In this document: positions 36,890-46,916 of the stretch, piece after piece
How positions within the stretch are numbered: the first letter of the stretch is position 1
Layout of the letters: each line of letters starts with the position of its first letter
The notes under the pieces: model-generated
The model's database searches: none
The model's input: the letters and a program-made list of their open reading frames with translations, nothing else
Told to the model about the DNA's origin: nothing
Program-made: the position numbers and the translations under genes
Assembly: GCA_038030265.1 (NCBI GenBank)
Contig: CM075943.1
Coordinates: 35,340,001-35,404,000, forward strand
From: Corythucha ciliata
Taxonomy: Eukaryota > Arthropoda > Insecta > Hemiptera > Tingidae
Direction: 5' to 3'
Length of the DNA stretch: 64,000 nucleotides

Positions 36890-38855
36890 TTTTCGAACCA
36901 CGAAAATCAGTGAAATTGGCTTTGAAGGTGCCAGATCCACAAAAAATGGTATTGAAATATCCAGTCATGTGAAAGTGAAAATGGCGTATTTGAGCCAAGT
37001 ACCCGAAATGTCTATTTGAAATAGCCAAATCAACGAAATTAGGTTGCCAAAGTGGACCAAACCGTGGATTTTAAAAGAAAATAAATCTGGCAAATTCTGG
37101 AAATTCGATTTCTGGAAATCTCGTGAAATTGCATTTTCGAATGGGAGCAACCTCGCGAAATTGTCCTTTGAAGAAGACGAATTGGCTTATCGGTTAAGCC
37201 AAACCCTCGAAATTGATATTTGAAAGACCCAAACCCACGGAATTTGTTTATTCAATTGAGACGGATCCCCAAAATTACTATTTTTAAGAGCTAAGTCCAA
37301 TAAATTCGGTTCTTGAAAGAGGGTACCTACGAAACTTGAGCGTGCTTGAACTTCGGCTCCAGACAGCGACTATTTGGCCCCAGGAACGACGTGTTTCAAT
37401 GGAGGCCACTCTTACTGTGCTTGCAGTCTGCCTCCGCAGTTCGACAATTTTCTACTTTAGACTTTAGATTAAATTGATCGTGTCCCGGCCAATTCCGCGC
37501 CCAGATCCTTCGTTTAAGCCGCTTATTAGGGGCACTTTTGATGGCTACAGAGCCGACTAGACACCAGACAGGTAATTTTATTGGCCGGACTAGCACAATA
37601 TTCTGTCCACATAGAAGTGCAAAATACTGTTCAATTTAATCTGCTAATAATTGCAAAAAAGCCCGCAGTTTCATGAATGAATCGCCTATTTTTTTAATAT
37701 TATTTATTTTACTGACAAATAGTCTGTTTTGGGGGCTTTTCAGATCTTTAATTGTAGGTTGTGACTGTCTTGGGGTTGCAGCTTTTTCATCATGAAGGCA
37801 AAGAAAAGAAAGGAAGGTCTTCTCCCACTTGTTTTATTTGAACTATCATGACCGTGGTTTCGGCAACGCCATTGTTCTCAAACAATTCAACGAATAAATC
37901 ACTACCGGTGTTGATACTTCCAGGACACGAATCCGTTATTTTAGTCATTTGCATTTTCAGGGCGCGAATCGTCAGTTTTTGCCATCATTAGAGTGCGTGG
38001 AGCCAATTTAGCTGTTTTTAGGAAGTCAAGGCCACGTCGATTTAGCCATGTTTAGGGCGGGAATCATAAACTTTTAAGGCATTTTCATGGCGCGCTAATC
38101 GTGCGTCCAGCAATTTATAGGGCGCGAGAAGTCAGTTTGGCTCTTTTTAGAGCTGCAATCGCCAGTTTCGCTATTTTTAGGTCGTAAATAGTAAGTTTAG
38201 TCATTTTTAAGGCACGAAAATCGTCAGTTTTTGCCATGTTTTGCGACTCTAGTCATACCTAGATTTGAAGGATGCGAGTGGCTATCAAGCCATGTTTTAT
38301 TTCTGAAGCCCCTCCTTTTTCAACAAAACCTGAATCCGCGTCTGTGTTTAGCATACATTTACAATATCCACCGGCAGTTAGGGGGCCCCCTGACAGTTCG
38401 TTGCCTACGGGCCCCGCGAGGGCTAGAAACGGCCCTCGGTGTTGTCAGATAATTAATTAATTTTTCACTTTATTTACGGTAATCCTCGACACGACCCGAA
38501 TATCGAGGTAAAAAGTTTGTGTCCTGATCTCAATTTCGAACACGCAGGGCTTATACTAGCCCATTTAAAGGAAAAATTAGACGAAGTTGAATACATCCTG
38601 ACAAAATTAACGTTAGCGAAAAATTGCAAAGTGTTGGTATAGAGATGAGCCTTGTTCGAAATCCCGCATGTTTTCCTTCTTAACGAGAAATTGTGGAAAT
38701 GCTAAATGGAAAATGGGGAATGACTAGCGCAAAGGAGTAGTCGCGCGATCGTTTTCTTCCTGTAGAGGTCTATGGATGACGTCAATTCCCAACCTCGTCA
38801 TAGTAGGGCAAGAGGGGAGCTGCGCCACCTCTCTACATAGCTCTACCATCTTGGG
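36890..38855 (+). repeat. Internal duplication unit B
   Basis: Collinear with unit A at about 2.3-2.4 kb offset, with small indels. It ends at ACCATCTTGG, equivalent to ACCACCTTGG at 36,503-36,512, then runs directly into the right arm of the composite. Confidence 0.75.
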
Positions 38856-39705
38856 CCTATCCCCTCCCCACTCACCGAGGTGGCTCGATCCACGTTCACT
38901 GGAAGCTCATTCATTCAATTTAAGGCAACTCCCTAAATTCGAAGATCTCATTTTCACGCCAGCTTCGCTAAATTTAATCTTTTTGACTAGGTTACAATGA
39001 TTAAAAAACAGAAAGATCGCATGTATGCCGGCAAGAAAAGGTAGAAACCATAAAAAGGTGCACACCATTCGAAAGCTTACAAGATGGAGCAGTTTTCCCT
39101 GTAATTACAAAAATACTTTTCCATCTAAGAAAATTGGGGAAATCGCGTTGGAAAATGTAGCGAAAACAATAAAAACTGGATTCACTTCGAAATCTACAGC
39201 TCCTACTCCTGTCATGCGCTATTGTTTGGAACGAATATTACGTCATTTTGAAGGAAATTTTGTGCTCTTTCAGAAGATCCAGTTACTTTTAGTATTCGAT
39301 TAATCCACTGGCGAGCAGCTGGCATTTAATGACAAAAAACCGGAGGCCGCAAAAAAATCACAAAATGTCAAATATTTCGGAAACCATGCGGAATTTTGGA
39401 AAAGTGCAAATAGTAATTTTGATCACAAATCAGGTGCCCTATCACTGGTTTTCGGCTGTGCAGTGAGTTTCTGTACACCCTGTATATAGCACAGAAATGA
39501 GGATTTTAGTAGGCTCTAAAATTGTGATTTTGGCCAAAAACTGGCCAATCGCCCATGAGCTGATGAGAACCGTGAGTCGAAATGCTAACAGTCATTAGCC
39601 CCTGTGGGCCGAAGATCTTGAGGAAAAACTGAGACAGCTAGTGCTAGTAGCTAGGACTGTACTTGGGTGGCCATTGTGGGATCCACATTGCAAACGTCTT
39701 CAAGT

Positions 39706-40216
39706 TCACTGTATAAATTTGACAGATTTACACTCGTTCAATTTACTCACTAGTTCACCCAATACCGCGAATTTCCAAAGAGACATATTTCTTATTGCTA
39801 TTTCCAAATGAATATCATGTAGCTGGTGTAGCAAAACTCGTCCAATCGTATTGCCAGCCTTCAACCGACGACGGAACTTGCAGTGCCAATGATGAATTGT
39901 ACTAAAATAACATTTTTCACTCAACTTATTCACTTTTATTGTTGTTATTTTTAAGGAGCCTGATGTGTTGAATCATACATGAACTGACAATGGTGAGCCA
40001 GTCTGGAAAATTCGAAAAGTCTACCCAAGTATCACAACTAGGTAACCGTTTATATTTCTTACATAATTCCGATAATTTAATTATAAAGCGGTCAAGCTTT
40101 AAAGGATCTCGAATTCTTTTGCGTTTATTTGTTCGCATCCCTTTGTCACCTGAAAAGTGACTTGCCACGAATAACAAGAACTTGTTTGTTAGCGTTTGCT
40201 CTTTGTTCCAAAACAT
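39706..40216 (-). CDS. Uncharacterised minus-strand frames, possibly one gene with a frameshift
   Basis: Two adjacent minus frames (40,216-39,926, 96 aa; 39,933-39,706, 75 aa) are offset by one base. The first is Lys/Arg-rich (KGMRTNKRKRIRDPLKLDR) and the second reads plausibly as protein (NTIGRVLLHQLHDIHLEIAI). I do not recognise either. A single indel would join them, but no 35-base or longer credible intron separates them. They lie back to back with the ETS exons, about 110 bases away. They could be a broken gene or chance frames. Confidence 0.3.
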
Positions 40217-40325
40217 TCTGTTCCAGCTTATTAGGTAATATAATGTAGATGCTTATAGGCGGGCGGAATGAATCGATTAATCTCTTTATATTCGAGATTC
40301 TTAAAGTTTTGACTTGATTGCGTAG

Positions 40326-40840
40326 GAGGACAAATCCAACTATGGCAATTCCTATTGGAAATTCTTACGGACAAAAAGTACATCTCTATGATTCAATGGA
40401 TTAGTCGTGATGGCGAATTCAAGCTAGTACATCCCGAGGCTGTAGCCAAAGTTTGGGGTGATCGAAAGAACAACCCCAACATGACGTATGGAAAGCTTTG
40501 TCGCTCATTGCGCCTTTACAACGGCAGTGATTTACTGGCTAAAGTAAGTTTTGAAGTTAAATACCGAGAGTCTTAAAGCCGAATTACACGTACCGAGTGT
40601 TCGGGCGAGACAGTGCACTCGACCGAGTCAATAACATGTGATTATGCCTCGGCCTAGCCACTCGGCCGGCCGAGCTACTAGGTTGGTGTAATTAGGCCTT
40701 TAGTGCTTTGTACTCACATTGTTCTGTTATTTTCTCGCTAGGTGGACGGTAAACAACATGTCTACAAGTATGTCTGTGACGTGAAAATGTTGGTTGGTTA
40801 TTCATTCCAAGAACTTATTGAATTAGTCAATGAAGACTGA
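40326..40840 (+). CDS. ETS-domain transcription factor, last two exons (GABP-alpha/Ets97D-like)
   Basis: Exons 40,326-40,543 and 40,742-40,840 (stop TGA), GT-AG intron of 198 bases, phase 0. They encode a single ETS winged helix of about 105 aa that ends the protein. IQLWQFLLEIL, EFKLVHPEAVAKVWG and the recognition helix MTYGKLCRSLRLY are clear, and both helix-3 arginines that contact GGA are kept. YKYVCDVKMLVGYSFQEL after the domain is characteristic of GABP-alpha. Oddities: the usual tyrosine triplet (RYYY) reads RLYN, and two substitutions follow (GSD). No N-terminal pointed or OST domain exons are recognisable upstream in this window, so this is either a gene whose other exons lie far away or a partial duplicate. 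A TTAA hairpin sits in the intron. Confidence 0.85.
40577..40698. mobile_element. TTAA-type hairpin inside the ETS intron
   Basis: AGCCGAATTACACG after TTAA at the left is mirrored by GGTGTAATTAGGCC before TTTA at the right; the interior mirrors through CCGAGTG and CACTCGG. It makes up most of the 198-base intron. Confidence 0.75.
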
Positions 40841-41853
40841 GAGTGCTTCTACTGTGCAAAGACGTAAGTGACTAATAAGAAATTCTTCAAACGGTTTGCA
40901 AGACGTCAGTAGTCTGTAATTTAATTAAACAGCATTGGCGAATGTTGTATCAGAAGCTCTAATTTTAAATTAAAATAGCAATAAGAATGGCGTATTTTAT
41001 CGAGGAGTAAGAGCACGCCAGTTTAGTCGATGCAGCCCGCACATGGTTGCAGTGATCCGACGTATTACAAGTCTGGCAATTTTCAATTTTGCCAATAAAA
41101 CTCCTTGGAACGCCCAGAGTTTGGCAAAATTCCCCGGATGGTTCGTTCCCACAACCTCTTTCGATTATTTTGTAGGTACTGTTAACAAAATCTGTATCTG
41201 ATGGAAGTTAATTTGAGACCTTCTCAAAAAAGGGCCAATTAGTTTTTATCAATTTTCATGCCTTACCTGATTGAATGGTAATGGTGAAACACAAGGGTGT
41301 CACCTTTTTCTCATTTATCATGTCGTCGCATTCCACCATGAAGAATTTGTCTAAGGTGCGGACGATTTTCAGTTGACGACAATGTTTTTCGACCAAGGAC
41401 GAGCACTTCCAACATTGAAGAGCTCTAGCTGGGGTGTGGACGATTTTTTTATTTATGGGTTTTTAAAATGTAAATAGGCGCCTGTTACCGTGAAATGGTA
41501 GTAAAAGCAATATCAACGCTGCATGGTAAAGTTGTAGGATCATTCATATCATGCGTTTCAAGCAAACGTTTGGCTGTGAAAAAAAAAAAATAAAACAAAA
41601 CTAACAACTGACCACCGGTACTCACGACCATGTGATTTGTTTAGCCCAAGTTCGTTGTAGTACGCTCATGGTGAAACTCTTGGCCGGAGAAATTTCACTT
41701 GCAAAGCTGGTCCCGAGAACATAAGAACAGAAAGGCTTCCGTGCGTATGGATTTTGTTGAGCTGATTATTGCGAACAAGCCCACAAAACTAGACATTCGA
41801 GGCGTGAAAATAATTGGTAGCTTTGATTATTCAAAATCAGAAAATAATTGTGA
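40841..41853. other. No recognised feature
   Basis: 3-prime flank of the ETS exons and 5-prime flank of the next gene. No exon seen. Confidence 0.35.
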
Positions 41854-42324
41854 ATGATGGAGGACACAGTAAAATGCGGAGATAAGTGCCCGGTAAGACG
41901 CAAGCGTAGTGAATCGCAATCAAAGCAGTTGGCTCAAACCACCAAACTTACTCTTAGTAAGAAGCGCTCGAACGATGCCAAGATCAATGTTACCGCGCGC
42001 CTTCCCCCTGAACTTTTTTACAACTACAATCCATCCTCAACTGTTCCGCCCACGTACCTCGTTCTTCCATCTCCGTCGATAGACGCATGGAATGACTCCA
42101 TCAAGCGAGTCATCTCGCTCGAAAAAAATCCTCACTTGAGAGAGGATTATGAAAAATTCAGAAACGAGTATTCGCCGAATAAATTGAAAATGATCGAGGC
42201 CCCGAAAATGTCAGACTTTAGATTTGCGTTTTATCACGCTCGATATTCGCCGAATCCGAAGGGTATGATTGATCGCTCAATGAGAGTGCTGCCTCGCAAG
42301 AAGATTTCGCAAAAAGTTCTCTAA
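41854..42324 (+). CDS. Single-exon gene, 156 aa, function unknown
   Basis: An uninterrupted frame from ATG at 41,854 to TAA at 42,322-42,324. Codon use and composition look like real protein: a basic N-terminus (VRRKRSESQSKQLAQ), then a Pro/Tyr/Ser-rich middle (LFYNYNPSSTVPP), an amphipathic stretch (HLREDYEKFRNEYSP) and a basic end (MRVLPRKKISQKVL). No signal peptide, membrane segment or known domain. AATAAA occurs about 20 bases after the stop. I do not recognise it; the lack of introns could mean a retrocopy or a short testis-type gene, which is a guess. Confidence 0.6.
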   Translation: MMEDTVKCGDKCPVRRKRSESQSKQLAQTTKLTLSKKRSNDAKINVTARLPPELFYNYNPSSTVPPTYLVLPSPSIDAWNDSIKRVISLEKNPHLREDYEKFRNEYSPNKLKMIEAPKMSDFRFAFYHARYSPNPKGMIDRSMRVLPRKKISQKVL

Positions 42325-42399
42325 TCGAGAAACACTGACGCCTGAAATAAACGAAAAACTAGGCTGAGTCAGTCTATGGGTTCTGGGCTGTGGGCCTAG

Positions 42400-42995
42400 C
42401 CATGAGTGTACTTAGTGTGTCAGCCCCGCAAACTTGGATTCTTAGGGAGTCAATCCTGCAAAATTAGTTTTTTGTGTGAGTTTAGGCCCGTTTTACACGA
42501 ACACGTTTTTTGTATGATCAATCTAATCACAAACAGACGATTTGAGGCAAGGAACATCTGTCAATTTTTTCAAAAATGGCTACTAAGATAAAAAAAACTT
42601 ACTCGTGCAAAAGGGGCCTAAAACCTGCGAAATTGAGTTCTGTAAGAGCCTATAATCCGCAAGACTTGGTCATTGAAATTGCTAAACCCGCTAATTCTTT
42701 TTGAAAGGAGTGAGATCCACAAAATTGCTCAATAAAACGGACCAAAACCATGGGAACGTTGATTTTTAACGTGTGAAATGCGTAGTTTGCCAGTTGGGTT
42801 ATGGAATTAACCCCACAAATTGGTTTTCCTGACGTACAAGATTCGTGACATTTTGTTTTTTATAGATCCAAACCGTCGGTAATATGCTTTTTGGGAGCTA
42901 ACGACGAAAATAGTTCCTGAAATAGTAAAACCGCGTTATTGGATTCCGTGTCAAATTCACGAAGTTTGTACTTCAAAACAGGCATAACCGCAGAA
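42400..42995 (+). repeat. Degenerate array of 'cgaaattggttttt' units
   Basis: Imperfect 25-35 base units (for example 'ccgcaaacttggattcttag') similar to those at 34,470-34,750, 36,780-37,330 and 57,040-57,310. A hairpin is inserted at 42,485-42,618. Confidence 0.55.
42485..42618. mobile_element. TTAA-type hairpin
   Basis: GGCCCGTTTTACACGAAC and ACTCGTGCAAAAGGGGCC are inverted ends; TTTA precedes and TAAA follows. The interior does not match the other hairpins. Confidence 0.7.
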
Positions 42996-43000
42996 CAGCT

Positions 43001-43199
43001 TTTAGTGCATTTCATTCTGAAAATGCACTATTGGTCTCGTCGTGATGGTGGCAACCATGGGTCATGTCATGTTTTAGTGCATTTCATTCTGAAAAATGCA
43101 CTATTGGTCTCGTCGTGATGGTGGCAAACATGGGTCATGGCATGTTTTTTTCATGTTTCAGAACCTCTAGAACACGAATTCAGTGGTCTCCGGAATTCA
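43001..43199 (+). repeat. Repeat J, partly doubled
   Basis: The first 70 bases of J occur at 43,001-43,071 and again as part of a full copy at 43,072-43,199, followed by a TA microsatellite. Confidence 0.75.
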
Positions 43200-43261
43200 T
43201 ATATATATATATTCTATATATATATTGGTTTATTTATTTAATTATAAGCTTATGGCCGTTT

Positions 43262-43830
43262 CCTTGTTAGCACGATAACTCTCGTAGAAGTTGATTTAGC
43301 GGAACGCGCTTTGGCACAAAAATCAGTAGTCATAAGACACCGGTCGGTATTGCATTTGGGCCAAATCGGTCAAGGTGGAGGGGGGGAAAATCGAGCTTGA
43401 AATCGTCAAAAAATCACTAAAAATCACCTGTTGATTCTAGAAGCAACATATTCGGTACGTATACTCCATATTAGACTAGCCTTTGATTCCCATTTTAATT
43501 TTTTGAAAAAGTCAAGGGGGAGGGGGTGGTGCCCCCGGGGTGGAAGTAAGTGTGTGGTCTTGTTTGCACGATAACTCTAGTGGAAATTAATATAGCGGAA
43601 CGATATTTGGCACAAAAATCAGTAGTCATAAGACCAAGGTCGGTATTGCATTTGGGCCAAATCGGTCAAGGTGGTGGGGGGGAAATAGGGGTTAAATTGT
43701 CAATAAATCACTTTAATTCACCAGTTGATTCTAGAAGCATTAGATTCGGTACGTATACTCCATGTTAGAGTAGCCTTTGATTCCCATTTTAATTTTTCGA
43801 AAAAGTCAAGGTGGTGGGGGTGGTCCTTCC
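43262..43830 (+). repeat. Repeat Q, two tandem units of about 295 bp
   Basis: 'gttagcacgataactctcg' to 'aatcggtcaaggtgg' at 43,262 repeats at 43,557, both followed by 'gattctagaagca' and 'cccattttaattttt'. A reverse fragment is at 13,149-13,275. Confidence 0.75.
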
Positions 43831-44848
43831 GGTGTGGAAGTGTAAAAATAGCGTTGAACTTCACTAGTTCATCTTAGCGCTCTAAAATTCGACTCAATAA
43901 TTTAATGTAACGAAAGCCCTGGGTCCCATTGAGATTTATCGAAAACTTTGATGGGGGAGGGTGAAATGGGGATGAAATTTCAAAAGAAAAAGCTTAAATT
44001 CACACGTTTAGGTATTATAAAATACGGCACAAAAATTTAATATTACAAAGCCCTTGGAAAACTACCGAAACTTTTCGACATTTTGAAGAGAGGGTGGTGA
44101 AAATAGAGGAAGAAGTTCGGCTTAATGAAACAAATAATGGTATCAAAATTATTACTTCTGGGACGGCTTAGGATATCCGTATACATAATGAAATGCACTC
44201 TTTCCGACCGCCAGCTGCCGGAGCGATTTTTTTTTTTTTTTCCTAAGGAACAGAACCCGTGAAATTTCATTTTTGAATGAAACCACCAAACTTCCCACGA
44301 AATTGGTTTTTTGGGAGTGAATCCTGCGAAATTGGCTTTTGAATTGAGCAAGTTCAAGCAACAGCTTGAGAGTGAGTTTCTGATCTTTGAGTGCCAATAA
44401 GCGCGAGAGTATGTATCCTCCCCCTTCCCATGACCTGGGACCTTCGTGTCCGTGCACCCCCCCCCCCCACCAGGGACTTGTCGAAAACCCCGGATTTCAC
44501 GTTCCCACAGACATTTATTAGCAAATGACCGGTGATCACTTATGGATGTTCCGCTAGATCTGGCCGTTGCTTTGTTCGTGTTGCTTGGCTCGAAGTATTG
44601 GCATGACGAAAACGATTGGGTCCTATTACAAGGCGCGGAGAGTTGGTCGGGACCATTTACAACTACTCGAGTGAACTCATTTTGAGTTTTACGTGAATTT
44701 GCTGTCCAGTCTGTGGGACCAAATACACTCAAAAGTATGCAGTGAATATTTCCTGGTTGGAAAATTGTTCTTCCCCACAATTTTCTGCAGATAAACAGAG
44801 GAAACACCTATAGGATCTGCGCATAAATCCAACATCAGTTTGGTCTGT
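43831..44848. other. No supported gene
   Basis: A 254-codon minus frame (44,043-44,807) is open but has low-complexity stretches, no domain and no splice or start context. I regard it as chance. Confidence 0.35.
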
Positions 44849-45296
44849 AATGAGGAACTTGCACGTTTTTCAAGCACTGGTGTTTCTTGAAGAGGGATCT
44901 TCCACGAGCCTATTGCTCACATTAAACATTGAAATCACTGAAGGATTTTTTTAAAGCAAATTTTTAAAAATTTTGAGTGGGGGTTTCATTACGTCAAAGT
45001 TTATTCAATGAAATGGATATGGTGGGGAAGAGGGCGTAATACCCATTCAAAAATGTTAGAGTTCTCTCAGATGCTTCACAGTGACCATTGACGTCACTTC
45101 CCCTCGAACCATCCATCCAACCCGGAATAACTTTGAAATTTATTTAAAAATCACCAAATGCACCAATCGGGCTGCAACTACCGTTGATATCCTTCTGTCC
45201 ATGTGCCAATTCACCCGGTATAGTTGCCCCGGTATAGTGCCCGGTAGTGCCGGTATAGTTTTCTCCCAAATTGAGGATTCATGCAAGTTTCACATT
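44849..45296 (-). mobile_element. MITE family E, diverged copy
   Basis: AATGAGGAACTTGCACG at the left, 'catgcaagtttcacatt' at the right, and internal landmarks 'cttgaagagggatcttccac' and 'gtgccaattcacccgg' place this as a reverse-orientation E element more diverged than the other copies. Confidence 0.65.
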
Positions 45297-46916
45297 ACGC
45301 GTATGTAAAGAAAAAAGGCGCCACTATTGAATTGATTCATTTTGGGTCAAAAATGGGCGAATTAATCATCTCGCACCGTACGAGTACCCGATCTCCGCCT
45401 GGAATAGACATTTCATATTGTACAATTATTCTAATCAAACTCTTCCTCACATCTCAGCCTTCGGAAAATGATTGACGATTTTAGAAATGAATTTCGTAAT
45501 TTTTATTCTGTATTTTATAGTGTAACTATTCAAGTGGAGCACGTTGGACCTTCACCCTGGTAAATTCCGAGTTTCAACTTTGTTTTCTCGGGTGTGATGG
45601 CGTTGACAACGTTGTGGAATTTGTAGAAAAGGCAACCCGACCAACAACTTGGAGAAATGTTTCGCTTTCTTCCAAAAAGTTCGGCTCGGCAAGCAGCGGG
45701 AACGCCGTAGTATCGCGTATGGTACCTGTTATTTGTTTATATGGAAGTCGCGTAAAAAACGTCAAAATCAAAGGACTATTACTGGAGTCAATTGCAAATT
45801 AGAGTGAGTAAAACGGAGGAAATTAAATTATTTTATAATTGTAAAATCATTTCGCACTTAAGTTATGTATCATCACTTCCTTTGTTTTCCCCATTTCCTC
45901 CGCCAACTCACTTCCTTTACAAGAGCCAGCGTCAATCTGGTGGGAGGAAAGAAGGTTTTTATAACTTCAAGATATCCGATTTACTGTAGTAAAACCATGA
46001 ATTCGAAATGAAACTTGTAATTTTGATTTTTTCGCTGAGTAACTTGTGTTTCTGTCCCAAAAAAACCAGAGGGAGTTCTAGTTCTAGCATCAACTCGGTT
46101 ACGGAACATTTGATTGGTTGGAATTTTGAATATAAGGGTACGCACACATGGTGAGGATTTCCCGTTCAGGCCAACCTCACCGGCCGGCCAGAGCGCGTGG
46201 ACCTTACTTTGACATCAGTTGAGTTGGACTGAGGTGTCTTCAACTGAAGTATCAGAAGAATACTTTTCCAGAGTATTTTTCAACACTCCCACTGCGATTG
46301 CTCCCTTTGGCGTGTTAAAAGAGGCTCCGGGCCAGAGCCGAAAGTGCTCCACATTAAAACAGTGATAACTGAAATGGTTCAAGAGAAGGAGAGGGGGTTT
46401 TTTTTTCTGTGATCCAACCCCATAAAATTGGTATTGAGAGGCTGAACTTTCCACTCATTCATTTAATACTTTTGCCGCCTTTGCCTCCGCTTTGTTCTGT
46501 TAGTTTCAAGTAAAACCAAAATAAGTAGATAGTTTACGGAAACTTCCCCCTACCCCGCCTTTACTCGTTTCTACCAATGTAAATAGGATACCTTTGATAA
46601 TTATTCGGTACCATTGATTCGCCCACTGCTCACTGGCTCTTCGTTCCTTAAGTTACCATCAAACAAAGAGCAGAAAAAGAAGAAGAAGAAGAAGAAAAAA
46701 ACAATACTCTGACCTATCAGCCGTTGCGTTATGACCGTGTCCTATCTGGTTGCTTGACCAGTACACATGAACATCAAGGGACTTGACACTGATGATTCCA
46801 GTGTTAATTTTGGTTTCCAAGGCCTTGCTTGAAGGAAACGGAATTGAGAGAAGTTGTTAATTCATGTTTCCCAAGATTGGAGATCCGCAGTGTGGCAGAA
46901 AAACAGAAACTTTCAA
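45297..46916. other. No recognised feature
   Basis: Intergenic DNA beyond the 3-prime end of the LRRC34-like gene; contains a short AAG microsatellite near 46,680. Frames here show no domain. Confidence 0.35.

Larger units (their letters stand above)
33379..39482. mobile_element. 6.1-kb composite element with 630-base inverted ends
   Basis: CAGGGTGTACAGAAACTCA at 33,379 and its mirror ending at 39,482 sit between TATA on both sides. The arms (33,379-34,008 and 38,855-39,482) are near-identical over about 630 bases. A further inverted piece, 34,002-34,060 against 36,514-36,573, shows where the right arm originally began. Between the arms lie two direct copies of about 2 kb (34,470-36,512 and 36,890-38,855). 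No transposase is visible. The conserved 92-codon frame in each arm (33,558-33,836 and 39,025-39,303) differs at one residue but has no domain; I treat it as arm sequence. Confidence 0.8.

Noticed and set aside
33558..39303. 92-codon frame conserved in both arms of the 6.1-kb composite
   Set aside because: Conservation is explained by the near-identity of the inverted arms; no domain and no independent evidence of coding.
44043..44807. 254-codon minus-strand frame
   Set aside because: No domain, Gly/Lys low-complexity stretches, competing frames on the same strand, no splice or start context; probably chance.
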